Below, in pieces: positions 35,276 to 47,150 of a stretch of 64,000 bases of DNA. The notes under the pieces are model-generated. The model was not told where the DNA came from. It did not search any database and saw only the letters and a list, made by a program, of their open reading frames with translations. Origin of the DNA: Eretmocerus hayati (lineage: Eukaryota > Arthropoda > Insecta > Hymenoptera > Aphelinidae); contig CM056744.1 of assembly GCA_029851415.1 (NCBI GenBank), forward strand, positions 66,644,172-66,708,171, written 5' to 3'. Position 1 is the stretch's first letter, and the number at the start of each line of letters is the position of its first letter. Position numbers and translations under genes: made by a program.

Positions 35276-36008
35276 TCCTCACCCATATTCTTTCATACCC
35301 ACGAGACTTGGCAGCGGTGCGAGCTTTGCCAAGATCCTTATAGACCTGCGGTGGCAGATATTTATTTAGGAAAAGTTTACGTTGAAGGCGATCGGTTAAC
35401 TCAGGGAAAATTTCAGCCGCTGGTAGGTCACCGTGGGAGAGTTTGGGACGCATAATTTCATCACGGACTTGGGACGATTTACATCCAACAAATAAAGTGA
35501 AAAGTTGTTGACCAGGGGCCGCGCTTGCCTCATCAGCACTCGAAATCGTCTGATTCCGCCGGGTCATTCTAAGTACATCGGGTAAAAATTTCTGCGACTT
35601 GATTTTAAGGAATATGCGTTCAACAATTCCATTATCAAAGAGGGTGGTCTCTTGCGGCAAACCTGATATGATTATGTCATTATTAGATTCTTGACCCGTA
35701 ACAGGCGTGCCCCCTTTTTTCAGACTTTCCATTTCAAGATAAACTTGGGCCATTTTAGCTTCAAGATCTTTCAGTCGGGTCTCCTGCCCTTGAATCATCG
35801 TGGTGAAGGTAGTAATTTGCGACTCGATTGCAGCGATGCGACTGGTATTTTGTGCATTTTGATCTACAATTGTCAAAAGGTTGTGAAAAATTGCATTCAT
35901 TTTCTGATCAGAGTCGAGTTCAGCAAATTTGGCTAATGTTTCATCTCTAGTCGAAGGTTGAGCAGAAGATTGTACTGGAGCGACTTGTTGAGAGATAACA
36001 TTATTTGA
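35193..36008 (-). CDS. CR1-C ORF1, 5' end uncertain
   Basis: Open frame with a coiled coil (LDSDQKMNAIFHNLL and following) and the RNA-binding C-terminus seen in CR1-A ORF1 (FLNKYLPPQVYKDL, RIWVRNGSIFARKN). The frame runs on into (TA)n and LTR-derived DNA beyond 36009, which is chance, so the true 5' part (including any PHD finger) is missing or truncated. Confidence 0.8.
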   Translation of the reverse strand, partial: SNNVISQQVAPVQSSAQPSTRDETLAKFAELDSDQKMNAIFHNLLTIVDQNAQNTSRIAAIESQITTFTTMIQGQETRLKDLEAKMAQVYLEMESLKKGGTPVTGQESNNDIIISGLPQETTLFDNGIVERIFLKIKSQKFLPDVLRMTRRNQTISSADEASAAPGQQLFTLFVGCKSSQVRDEIMRPKLSHGDLPAAEIFPELTDRLQRKLFLNKYLPPQVYKDLGKARTAAKSRGYERIWVRNGSIFARKNAQSDRISIMSALDLQKMV

Positions 36009-36034
36009 TATATATATATATATATATATATATA
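36009..36034. repeat. (TA)n microsatellite
   Basis: Thirteen TA units at the junction between the 5' side of CR1-C and an LTR-related fragment. Confidence 0.9.
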
Positions 36035-36043
36035 GAGTAATAG

Positions 36044-36420
36044 ATGAGCGATCAGCTGTCATCACCGGCGTCATCGTCGTCGTCGTCGTCGTCGATGATG
36101 AGCAACTTGGCATGGGCCACCGTCGCGTGCGAACGCGGTCCGTCGGATCGGAAGATCGTCCGTGTGCTATAGTGTGTGTGTGCGAATATGTGTGTGAGAG
36201 TGGGCGATGCAGGTGTCCGGCCGCGGGCTCATCGCCGAGAAGCCGCCCGGCCCGATCCTTGGCCCAAGGCATGCGAGCAGCCTAGCCCCAGGATATGTCG
36301 ATCCGGTGTCGAGGCTCCGGTTTTTCATGTGCGCAGCATACACGGAGAATGGTGAGTCTCTCTCTCGCGGCGTCTCTCTCTCACGCGTAATATTTATATT
36401 TGTCACCCACGTAGAATAGT
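36044..36420 (+). repeat. diverged LTR fragment related to the Gypsy LTR, opposite orientation
   Basis: Shares with the reverse complement of the 10585-11307 LTR the blocks GATCAGCTGTCATCACCGGCG, a (CGT)n run, GTCGGATCG/CGATCCGAC-type GC-rich stretches, GGATATGTCG and GGTGAGTCTCTCTC, in the same order, with many changes between them. It lies in the plus orientation whereas the Gypsy element is on the minus strand. Probably a solo or truncated LTR of a sister family. Confidence 0.65.
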
Positions 36421-37749
36421 CGCTTGATATTGTATAATTAATAACCAGAACCTATACGAGGGTTTCCATGGAACTTTTAATTATTGACCCCCTGAAATAG
36501 AAAAAAAATTTTCTCATCGCACACGTTTGAAATGGGTTTCATGTGATACTTAGACCTCGAAAACATGTGAAAAACGTGGTGCCACTCTCTTCCAAGCCGA
36601 GGTATCTGGTTCCGAACGACATGTACGGAATTTCACACCTGAAACAATCGTGAATCAACTTCAATCGGATAGATTCGATTCAAAACATTGTCTAGACGAT
36701 CGATACGGATTATATTTTGCCTGACTTGACTTTAAGATGAATTTCATCATCGTTTTCTCCGAAATTCTTCGAAAAAATCGAAAATCGAGTCAAGAGCTAT
36801 GAGTCTCATTTCAATTTCTAGAATACTCTATGGAGTTTTTTTGTTCATATTTTAGCCGTATACTGTGTAAAAATCAAGAAAATCGCGATAACATCACATT
36901 TAGAGGTTTATTTAGCTTACCATCCGGATTCAAATGTTTCTCCTCAGCTTCTCACAGAAATACCGATCGACAATTGCAACTCAGAATAGTGCGGTTATAT
37001 CCCTTTTGTGATGAAGAAAAAAGAACACAACATTCCAATCCTGTGCTTTACGTTTCCTGAGTATGCCATCAAAAAATGACCGTTTTGAGAGCCAGTGGCG
37101 CGATAACTTCATGAGCTTTGAAGCTTTATAAAATTTGTCCGGATCAACGCACACTCACAAACCAAACGAGATTCGATTCGTCTTTTTTTCAACTTCGAAA
37201 ACTCGTTGGTACATTCCCCGTATCGCACGAGGTATTTCATCATTTTCTAAACAATAGCCAGAGAAAGTTTTCCCACAAAACTCGGTTACATCGATGAATG
37301 AGAGCTAATATCATAGCCAAATCAGCGCACACCTCTAAATCAAAGATTTTCTCAAAATATGAGATTAGTAGATGGATATATCATTCCACCGAAGTAGTTG
37401 AGGTATAGGTATTTTAGTTACAGCCTTATCAATTCAAAAAATCGCGTGGGTACGTTTGTAAACTACCCAAAAATCATCTTTTTCGGTCTGCTATTGACAA
37501 ATCAGGATGCGTTTCAACAAAAAAGAATGTAGTCCATATTGAACGATGCCAAATACTATAAAATGCCACTTCTGCGCACTACGAATAGTTCAAAATACTC
37601 CTGGAACACTGCAGTAACACAAAAGTTAGAAGTTCCGTCGAAACTCTCATACATTTCTATCGTTGTAATAAACGTTCGAAGGTTACATGAAGTAACCCAC
37701 AGTTAACATAAAATATTGTGTCTGATTCAAAATCATTCATAAGACGTTG

Positions 37750-37815
<66 letters not shown>

Positions 37816-38078
37816 CGGGACTTGTGTGGACATCAGATATCACCATTTTTCCGTAATTTATGCATTCATTCCATAGCCCTGCACACTGATTCAATCGAAA
37901 ATCCCGGTTTTCTTGCTATACTCGAGTTCTGGCAGATTTTTAAGAAAATGTCGTCCAACGGTATTTGAGGGGACGTACAATCTCGCACAATGAGACTTAT
38001 GAAGACAAATTGATCTAAGTGTTGGGAAGGTACTTCAACTGTGATATCTCTGTCTAACGTGTTAGTGGTTTTCTTTGT
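36421..38078. other. no gene seen; contains (TA)n(TG)n at 37750-37812
   Basis: A/T-rich DNA without a convincing frame or splice pattern. The only clear structure is a compound microsatellite of about 11 TA units followed by about 20 TG units. Confidence 0.7.
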
Positions 38079-38535
38079 TTAAACAAAGGGTAAGTAGGCA
38101 TCTCTGTCAGGGAGGTCAGTCCAAATTTTCACGGGCGCCTTTGACCTGGCAGGTATTATAATCGAGTAGATATTTGCCATGTTAACAGCTTCAGCGCTAG
38201 CATCACTGTCCTGATAAGGGAGCTCCTGCCATTGGTCTTCACTAGACCGGATTACGGGGTCAATGGTGGGAGTGTCGCGAGTAATCGTTGCGTTAGCGTG
38301 TAACTCATTTGAATTCTGTGGCTCATGAGTTACCTCGGGTGATTTATGAGTTACGGTGATCTTATCACGTAACTCAAGCTGTGTTGCATATGTCTCTGTA
38401 ACGTTAAGTTGGCGTTTTTCTGGGAAAATAATCGCATCCGTCATTGGATGGAAGAAAATCTCTTCTTCGTCAGTCTTAACTGTTCCCTCGTCGTCTGTGG
38501 AACCTAGGTTAGGTTTGAGTGGAAGGAAGGATATC
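38079..38535 (-). pseudogene. LTR-retrotransposon pol scrap (protease-RT linker)
   Basis: A short open frame ending near 38079 contains YSIIIPARSKAPVKIWTD, resembling the segment between protease and reverse transcriptase of Ty3/Gypsy-type pol (an ...IPARS... motif). No catalytic block is present on either side, so it is an isolated relic. Family assignment is tentative. Confidence 0.45.
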
Positions 38536-39246
38536 GAATGTTCCTTCTAGATCTCGAATGATACTAAATTTTTATCAAACTATCCATGTTCCGTATTTCC
38601 CGGAATAAATTGATCCTGTCGAATTTATTCAATTTAAATGTATTCAATTTCTTTCCGGCTATCTTCCGGATGGATCTAATTGGATGAGTACTGTGACCTA
38701 AAGGGGTTACGAGTTCTTCTATCTCTCCCAGCCAGATGCGATCAAGCAAGTAACCCATCGCAGTCACGGGTATGCCACCCTCGCCTGGCGGCTCATCCGG
38801 CGAGTCACCCGGGCCGCAAGGTATCACTTTCGGCCCCTCGCGGACGCAAATGCGTAATATACTGCTGTTTTCTTGTTACTTCAACCATCAGCAGACGGCT
38901 ATGTAATCAAATCCGGTTGGCTCGTTGTCATAGCCAGAGTTTCCCCTTGTAAATTATCAAGGTTCATTGAAGATCGAGTGAAAAATATTGATTTATCCCT
39001 ATCTGATCTCTATGGAATCTTTATTGCGACTCGGGCGCCGCTATTTTCGAGTTCCGGTTTTGACGTAAGTCCAGAGCACGTCCAGGCGTGGAGGATTATG
39101 GTTCACTGGGCTCGGAAAACGGTAAAGGAGAAGATGAGCAAAGTGCCTTTATGAGGAAATTTTTTGCAACCGAGTGCGATGATAATATTGCATGACCTGA
39201 TCATGATTGTTATGATTATGTCCAAATTCGTAAGATGAGTCGCGCT

Positions 39247-39288
39247 ACGTGTGTACGTGCGTGCGTGTGTGCGTGCGTGCGTGCGCCG
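39247..39288. repeat. GTGC-rich microsatellite
   Basis: Imperfect (CGTG)n-type run with no coding context. Confidence 0.7.
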
Positions 39289-39410
39289 GTTCATAGTAAG
39301 ATCTCGGGGCGCAGCTTGGAGTAGGCAGACATTCCTTTTATGACAGTGTTTGAGTCTGTCGCTAATTCTCTCTCTACCCTCACTATTCGTCATCTTTCGT
39401 ATGGTCGGCG

Positions 39411-39544
39411 TGTAGGATAAGCTGACGGCTCATCACTACTAATAAATGACTCTACTATAGACTCTACTATAGACTCTACTATAGTAGAGTCATACGCTCA
39501 AGCAGAAGGCTCTTTGCGTTTCTTTTCCCACCTGCAACCTAGTT
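39411..39544 (+). repeat. LTR-like direct repeat, copy 1, with nested 12-bp minisatellite
   Basis: Begins TGTAGGATAA and shares about 110 bp with 41516-41622, including CACTACTAATAAATGACTCTACTA, CTCTxTGCGTTTC and CACCTGCAACCT. Copy 1 has an added run of three ACTCTACTATAG units ending in its inverse (39448-39491). A TATA-like TATATAG lies downstream near 39625. The TG start suggests LTR ends, but no coding region lies between the copies. Confidence 0.6.
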
Positions 39545-40189
39545 CATCGTAACCGGACTTTCCAGCAGGGCTAAGTTGCAGGTGGTGCCCTGGACGCTTG
39601 GCGATGAAGTGCTTGTGCGCTCTTATATAGTAGTCGGGGTCTTTTGCCACCGCTTGTGGGTAAGGAGGCTGGGCAGTCGTCCATCTATTGCGTATATGTG
39701 ATATTACATACTCCACATCATTCCCCCACCCCCACTCCCGAGCTATGCGCCAAGTTAATCATTTTATCAATTATGCGCTTCCGTTTCTCACATGACCGGA
39801 CAGCGTATAGCTGCGGAACGCCGCATACCTTGTGGTAACCGTGTTGCACGCCGCAGTGCCCAAGCACCAGGCTTAACGAGGCTAGTGAGCCTGAAGTAGT
39901 GAGGGACAAATGGCCCAAAAGCTTCTAAAATCCGAGCGCGCCCATTAGTTGCGCGGACCGGACAAAAAGGATTCAACGGAAACCGATAAGCGCAGCACGT
40001 CATTTCGCAGAAGTTTCTGAATTGTTCCAGCCAATGCGCGCGTGATTACCGTATCTGCTCCTCTCTACTTCAGGCTCTCTAAACGAAGCTATCTGCGTGT
40101 TCGTGGATCATGGCGCTTTGTGCTGGTGGTCGAATGTGAATAGGCAAAAGGTAATTATTAAGATCAATTGAAAACCAGCCCTCACATCG

Positions 40190-41343
40190 TGCACACATAT
40201 ACAGATATGACTATTATCGCGAAAACTTACACGCTTTGGTCCTCAAAATCAAGAAGTTGGAAATTGATGCCACGCATGTCTGTGTCGATTTTTTCCATTC
40301 ATTTTCGTATGAATAGTGATAATCGATCATAAAACTCGGAGGGAAATTTTTTCAGGAAGAGTTAAAACGGTATACGTTATCCTTACATGTATAAGACATA
40401 GGGAAAGTAGTACATGGACCGCACATTTTCCGGTTCTTGACGTTTTATTGTCTAGCGAGAAATCCTGATGCGATGGGACCATGTAACCTTGAAATTCGTA
40501 TTGAGATGGTTGATTTGAGTCGGAGATACATGCTTTGGAGCGGAAAATTTCATTTTCTCCTCTTTTTCGTGCTATTGAGTATCCCGGAAACGGTTTTCAA
40601 CTGACATTTCGCCCTTAAAATTGATCGCAAAAATAGAGGAGTTGCCGTAGAAACTCCTTCGCATAGATTTCATCTAATCCCATCATGGTTTAGCGGCAGA
40701 AATTGTTTGCGCACAGATGAATTGACTTTTAGTGGAGTAACGTGGTATACATGAAACTGACAAAGTTAATTAGAGAGCTTATTTTCGGCTATGGATGTTT
40801 ATGCAGCACTCAGAATTTCAATTCTGGGCCTTTTCTCGCAATGTGCCCCGATTTTTTGACACGTTTTCTTGAAATATTGTTCATGATAAAGTCTTTCAGA
40901 GTGAATTAAGGATGCGCTGTCTCCCTTCTGAAAAAATGTCTAATTTTTAGTGAAAATCCCATAACAAGATTGAGGTACATGGCTCGGGGACTAAACTAAG
41001 CATTTTGGCCGCAATATCTATGAAAAATGATTGGTTCAATATTGTATTACGAGAGGAAAATTTGAGCGAACCCACTATATTGATCAACTTGACGCTATCG
41101 CTGAGAGTGTGCTTGGGACTTTCATTATAGCAGTACATGGAACTGACATTTCGACCCCTTATCTTGAAAAATAAAAAAGATGCGTTGACGGATCGGTCTG
41201 AAACGTTGATATCAACTGTCACCCAATAGAATACATATGAGAAAATTCCATCAGAGTGGTTCGGAGCTCACTAGTCGAAATAGGAAGCCACAACACGTTC
41301 CGTGTAAGTTTTCGCGATAATACTCATATGTATATGTGCGCAG
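40190..41343. mobile_element. 1.15 kb non-autonomous DNA element with inverted ends
   Basis: The first 44 bases (GCACACATATACAG... through ATTATCGCGAAAACTTACACG, 40190-40235) reappear in reverse complement at 41301-41343. The interior is A/T-rich and non-coding. No clear target duplication was found, so the superfamily is open. Confidence 0.7.
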
Positions 41344-41515
41344 AATACCAGGTACTGGCGAGAGGACTGAAGTCCACAGGCCAATGAGGCGAAGAAGAAG
41401 GAGAAGAAGAAGGTTTGTATATCCAGAGTATACTGGTACACTCATGTGAGCTTTTCATTTGAATTCTCAGTCTTGACTCCATGAAGGTGCGTTCAACGAA
41501 CGTTGGGGTTACCAA

Positions 41516-41622
41516 TGTAGGATAAACTGGCGCAAGCTGACGGCTTACCACTACTAATAAATGACTCTACTACGCTCGAGCAGGGGGCTCTCTGCGTTTC
41601 GTCCCTCACCTGCAACCTGGTT
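41516..41622 (+). repeat. LTR-like direct repeat, copy 2
   Basis: Second copy of the repeat at 39411-39544, in the same orientation and lacking the ACTCTACTATAG minisatellite. The interval between the copies contains the inverted-end element. Confidence 0.6.
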
Positions 41623-43068
41623 GACCGTCTTGAGTCTTGAGAAAGCGGGATAAATTCCGACTATGAATGTGCAATAGGGGTGCAATGTGGCTGGAATTTA
41701 TAGTCGTTCCCCTTATCCGAAATCCTTACGACTCTCCTTATCCGACACCTTACGGCTGGTTTCTAATAACTTGTCGCGACATTGTGCTTAGTTATCAATT
41801 ATTTGCGACCGGCAGAGCAGACTAAATGCAGTTTATGGGCAGAAAAGTTGGTAAATATGACCCACTGACATCTAACATGGAATGACCTGATAATGGAAAA
41901 CCACATACATTGTCCCGACATGTTATTGAAAACCGGGCGTAAGGTGTAGCATAAGGGGAAGGGCCGTAAAGATTTCAAATAAGGAAAGGGCTCTTATATT
42001 TTGCTTCGACATATCTGTCTGGAAAAGCTCAGAAAACTCGTGACTTCTTTAGTTTATGGGACTAAGTAAATTATATACATACGAAAAACGACTCTTCCTA
42101 GCCAGATACGTCCAAGTTGATAGCTCATCATGTTTTCATTTAATGCTGTAGGAAGATGATTATAATGTATGCAACTATCAGTACGTTTCAATATTCATGG
42201 CGATCCTTGATCTGATTTATTTGGAAAGATAGTGGGAATAACACCGGAGGGTGTAGTGAAGGTTCTCTATGGGCACTCTATTACTCGTTGACAGAGATGA
42301 AGCATACCATAATTTGTACCCGTGGAAACTGAGGGAAAAAAGGCCGCGGAAAAATCTGGAAAAATTCGCCCCAAGTAAGTCGCATTTTGTCAACTCGAGG
42401 CCGTTGTCAAAAATGTTCGCTCACCCTCCAATTTTTTATAAATAAACATTTGAATTATACCACCTAGTATCGCCCATTCCTCCGCATAGATTTGCTCGTC
42501 GTTGTTTCTACCTCACTTGTATTTGTTCAGCCCTCAGAGTTGGATAAATTGTCATCAATTTTTCATAAACAATCAAAAACTCTGGGATGACCTGTACCTC
42601 AGTCTTCAGGTGCAAAGTGTCCTTTGATCACTATTTTGTAGTAGTAGAAGCTTGCCACCAAGAAAAAAAGGCTTGCACTCTTTCCATTTCAATTTCACTA
42701 ATGAGGTCTGCTTCCCTATAATCTCATAGTTCAGTTGATAGAGGGAGTGTAAAGTGCGTCGCATTCAGCTGTTCGTGTCAAACTACCATTCCGTCCAAGA
42801 AAAAGCTTGCTATTCGATGGAACATGATGTTTCATAGACAATAAAATTCCTAAAATTGTATTAACTGTTGTTATCTCCTGAAATGTGGAAATGGTTTGTT
42901 TTGTGTTCTTTTTTGTCTTATTGTATGAGATTTACAAGGACATCACGAACTGGAACTTGTTATCCTGAGGACATCATAGATAACACTACATGAACAAGCC
43001 CAGAAATGGAACCCATGATCAATCTTGACTCATCAACTCTACTTAAAACCATGGATTTTCTGCTGTTG
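41623..43068. other. no gene seen
   Basis: A/T-rich intergenic DNA; no credible frame, RNA gene or repeat was recognised. Confidence 0.6.
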
Positions 43069-43183
43069 TAAAGTACACTTGGTCATCCCTTGATCTCGCG
43101 GAATGTTTAGTAGTTAAACTATTGAGTGCGACTAGAATAGGGATATAAACATCCCGTGAGATCGAGTGATAACCAAGTGTACT
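43069..43183. repeat. 115-bp imperfect hairpin
   Basis: Arms of about 35 bp (AAGTACACTTGGT...GATCTCGCGGAATG at the left, its near complement at 43148-43183) around a spacer of about 44 bp. It resembles a very small foldback element. A short minus-strand frame (43119-43373) runs across it and is probably not a gene. Confidence 0.6.
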
Positions 43184-43898
43184 TGCTGATATGTTCATCA
43201 GGTTTTTCAAGGTAATATGATAGTTTTCTTGCCTCTGTGGAATAAAATAGAATCTTTCCTATATGAGTCTCTGACTGAAAAATTTCTGCATGAGCAAATT
43301 GAGATGAATAAAATGATGCACCTGTCATGATCAAATCATTACAGTTCGAGCTGTAGGTTTGGAATTGAACCATATCTAATCTGCGATTTTGGACTCTCCA
43401 ATTCTGCCCTAAAGTTCCTTTCCAGCACCTTGGAAAGAATGTCGGTAGTTGGTATACTAAGCATGTATGATGGTAACATTATCAAGTGATACGTTCTAAT
43501 ATAATGAGTCTTAGTATTTTCTTTTTATTTGAAAAGTCCCTAGTTTATTCTAATCCACACACAGCTCTCTATTACAAAATAACAGTTCTCATACCAACTA
43601 AAATTCAGTCATTCAAATAGCCGGGATACCCAAACTCTCACAATTACAAACCATACACGAGATTTTCCATTGAATATGATTCACTTAATTTGGTGATTTT
43701 GTGAGTTTTTTAATATCTTTGCCTCTTTCTAGGTCTAGTGATTGCCATGTTCCTGCTAAATACCCCCTCCAGTGTCCTCTCACATGTTCTGCATGCACAC
43801 TTTTTGTCTCCTAGAATGTAAATCTCATATTAACAATTGGTTGAGAAGATTGATAATGCTCAGAATGAATGTAACGCAATTCATGAGAAATCGTCATG

Positions 43899-43904
43899 TT
43901 TATT
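43899..43904 (-). terminator. AATAAA polyadenylation signal candidate for the SET gene
   Basis: AATAAA on the minus strand four bases after the stop codon of the last exon found. It would be used only if the transcript ends here instead of splicing on at GTAAGAATC. Confidence 0.4.
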
Positions 43905-43907
43905 TAA

Positions 43908-46900
43908 TTACAGATTCTTACTTTTTCCGAAGTAGTGATGGCCATAAATTACATTGATCTCTTGACCTTCCTCAATTTCTGTAATAGTTCTGATTCCTAT
44001 TCTCTTGCCTTCTCCTGCAACATACTCTGTATTGGGGTTGCAGTCATGATTGATGAACGAACCTGGCCCTAAATACAGCATATCTTGATCCTTCCCATTC
44101 TTAACAATGGAAAATTCATCTACCCAATAGTCTCCTTCCTGGTCTTTCTTGAGTACTTGAACCATTTGACCTGTCAATCCCTCAATTTGTTGACCCTTTT
44201 TTAGATGGCAAAGAGCAATATCCTTGACTCCATCACCACCATCCTTTGGATACCTGAAAATTGAGTTGAATCTTGTCAAATAATGACCAGCTATTTCATC
44301 TCAAATGTATTTCATGAGTGATTTTAAAACATTGCTCACATTTCACTGACTTGGAGGTAACAAAATTACTTCGAGGCATAATAAATATCTTTCAGATCCA
44401 TAATGCATCAACATCAATTGAGTAGAATTGAGTTACATACCTGTGACATCTTTTGAATGTAAATTTGGCTTCCATATCAAATCCATGCAGGTAGTCAGCG
44501 ATCAACCCTCGAAATGATGTCATACACTCCTTATTCAGTGTAATTGAAGATAAGTTATTTCCAATTGTTTGCAATATACTATTCATGCATTGTTGTGAAT
44601 AAATACGGTCCTGAATGAAGTCTTCAGCTATGGATCCTAAAACTTCTTTGATTTTCTTAAAAGGGTGGTGAGCATTAGGATGCATCTTGTGTGCCGCAGA
44701 ATTGGATCAATAACTGCAGCTGTAGCTATAGCATCTGCTACAATTAGATTCTCCAATTTTGTGGGTTCCTGACGGACTTCTAAGTGTGGTCTGTGGATGT
44801 AAGAGGGACAATTTAGAAAATGTTGGTAATTTACATTTTGTGATGAAAATATGTGCATGAACATACAAGTATGATAAATCAGCTCTACTGCAGTCAAGAT
44901 AGTTCCATTTACGTAGCAAAAAGGGATGAAGATGATTTGAAATGAGGGAATGTAATCTCCGTCATTAAAAAAGAAAATTGGAATACACAGAATCATACAT
45001 AAACCAATCCAAAACTTATGCAGATTACGTTGTAGCAAATCATGAAGTATGCATAAACCTGAAATATCTGCGCAGGTAATTTATTATGACTTTTAGAACT
45101 TCATTGCAAATTTGTTTTCCCCAGTTTGAAGCAAGTTTTCTGGCTCAACTTATTATGAACTGCTTAAATCAAGACTGACAGAGTAGGTTGTGTAGTCATC
45201 TATAGGGAACTTCATTATCAACCATTCAACTCAGTTACATGATGAGAGTTGCTTTGAAATTTTTCCAGTGCATGAATATGAATGTTGTGTATATAGGGTC
45301 AGGACAAATCCACTACTCGATCACTTTGGTAAAGAATATGGGCACTTGGTATGCATTCCAGTGACTTTTTGATGAGAGTCTGAGAATACGAGATTCAATT
45401 TGTAGTGAAGTTTTTGAGCTCCTCATTGATCCTTGCAATGAGGTGCAATGTATGTTTATAGTGTAAGTGAACAAGCCTGATTGCTCGATATATTCAGAGC
45501 AGAGCATGTTGCAACTATTTAAAAAAATGCTATTGCAGCGCTTGGGACAAGTGTATAATTATTTGCGTTCTCTTGTTTAATGATCAACATAGAAGATTCT
45601 CAATTACTATAAATCTTGATGGAGGGATACTATAGTTCTCCTGATTGATAATGCCATCTGAATATTTCACAATTTTAGACATCCCAAATAAAGTATCTAT
45701 TTCAGTAATTTCATACTCACATGAATGATGTGCAGGTATTATCATCTGCCATGCCCTCTTGAACATTCAAGATCTTCAGGTGCGCTGTATTCACAATGCT
45801 CCCCTTGAATTTCGCGATCGCCCGATCATATTCATTACGGTTGTCTTTACTTTTCCAATCATGTTGACTGTACAAGAATACGAGAATTGTCCTTCGTGTG
45901 ATTGGAGATATCTTTGCATCTTCGAAAAGCCACTTGAGAATATGCTGACGAATATCTTCTTTAGTCAACATCACATCAACTAGGCGTTCTATATATTCAT
46001 CAAACTTCTTTTTCCCAGGAGGTTTGACTCTGTGGCCAGCGATGAATTCTGAAACGAAAGTTGTCACAAAATGTTAGAGCTTATAAGAAGAAACAATTAC
46101 CAGACGTACCAATCAGAAACATGATTTGGAATTGAATTGTTCTCTGTAAACTTGAGTAAAGCTTAGATTCGATAGATTGAAAACTTATGACTGCAAACAG
46201 ATGTATTAAGAGACTGAGAGGAACCATAGACACTCTTTCTTACAGAAGAAATCGAGTGAGAGATCAAGAGTAGAAGAATGTGGATGTGAACGTTTTGTTC
46301 CTACGCATGGGAAAAACTGCTTTCATGTTCTTCACTTCGTGTTGTAACCATGATTTTTCCACCATGCATTTTATCATCAATTTAGGTCGAAGTTCACAAA
46401 TGATGATTTCAAGTAAACATTGGGAGTCAAAGCTCGAAATCAACCTAACCCTAGGGGGAGTTTAGCCATTGCATCTCAAGATTCTAATCTCCCTTATCAC
46501 CTCTTAAATCGCCCTCTACTGATTGACGGTGGTTCTTGAAAAAGTCTTGAAGGGTTTTGATTTTCCTCTCGATATCACCATTACTGTATATATTTAGTGC
46601 TATCTGAGATAATCGCAATTCATCGTGAGATTCGATGGTCACGGAGAATTTTCCGCCTGACTCTATGTAAAGTTTATTTTCTTCGATACTCGACAGAAGT
46701 TTCACATATAGGTCGTCTTCCCATAGTAAACTCGACTTACTACTCTTAGCACTTTGTCTGAGATGGAAATCGTATGGCCCCAGATCGACTGGATTGACCT
46801 GGAAATCATAATGCTTTCTTGCCATACCCTTAATAAATTTGAGGTACAAGTGAAACTTTTCATCCATTCCAAATGATCTAATGTTGATACTCTCGCAAGA

Positions 46901-47150
46901 GATCTCAATAGTTTCTTGTTGATACCTTGGTTTGGAATGGTAGTAACAGATATGAAATTTGTGTTCCGGAGCATTACGCGTAGTTTGGCGCGATCTCACG
47001 AAAAATTCAGGAGAGCGTTTTGATCGAAGCAGCTGGGAGCAGCCTGGAGGAGCCGAGTTCAGACTGTAGTAAACTGGTGAAGTGTTGGTTGGTGTGTGTT
47101 TGGTGGCGGGCTGCGTCTTCGTGAAATGCTGGCTGTGGGGCCGCAGCGCA
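43908..47150 (-). pseudogene. SUV4-20/KMT5B-like SET-domain gene, one probable frameshift
   Basis: Four exons can be placed with GT-AG junctions in matching phase: about 47150-46501, 46048-45721, 44790-44441 and 44255-43908. The last two match the SUV4-20 class of histone H4 lysine-20 methyltransferases: an IDP(Y)L...HKM block, a FRGLIADYLHGF helix, CHRYP, then the SET core LGPGSFINHDCNPNTEY and EEGQEINVIYGHHYFG. The NHDC and YG residues that shape the cofactor and catalytic site are present. The usual post-SET cysteines are not seen before the stop. The first two exons encode a basic N-terminal extension I do not recognise. The frame changes within exon 3 near 44705 (IDPIL in one frame, AHKMHP in the next), so this copy is probably disabled unless that is a sequencing error. 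The 5' end has no ATG; a further upstream exon is likely. Confidence 0.72.

Larger units (their letters stand above)
32053..36043 (-). mobile_element. CR1-like LINE, copy C (a different family)
   Basis: LINE of about 4 kb on the minus strand, distant in sequence from CR1-A/B but with the same plan: ORF1 with an RNA-binding C-terminus, ORF2 with endonuclease and RT, AATAAA near the 3' end and an AATC-type tail against (GA)n. The 5' side ends at a (TA)n run. Confidence 0.88.

Noticed and set aside
37747..37968. 73-codon frame with Ile-Tyr and Cys-Val runs.
   Set aside because: Product of the (TA)n(TG)n microsatellite.
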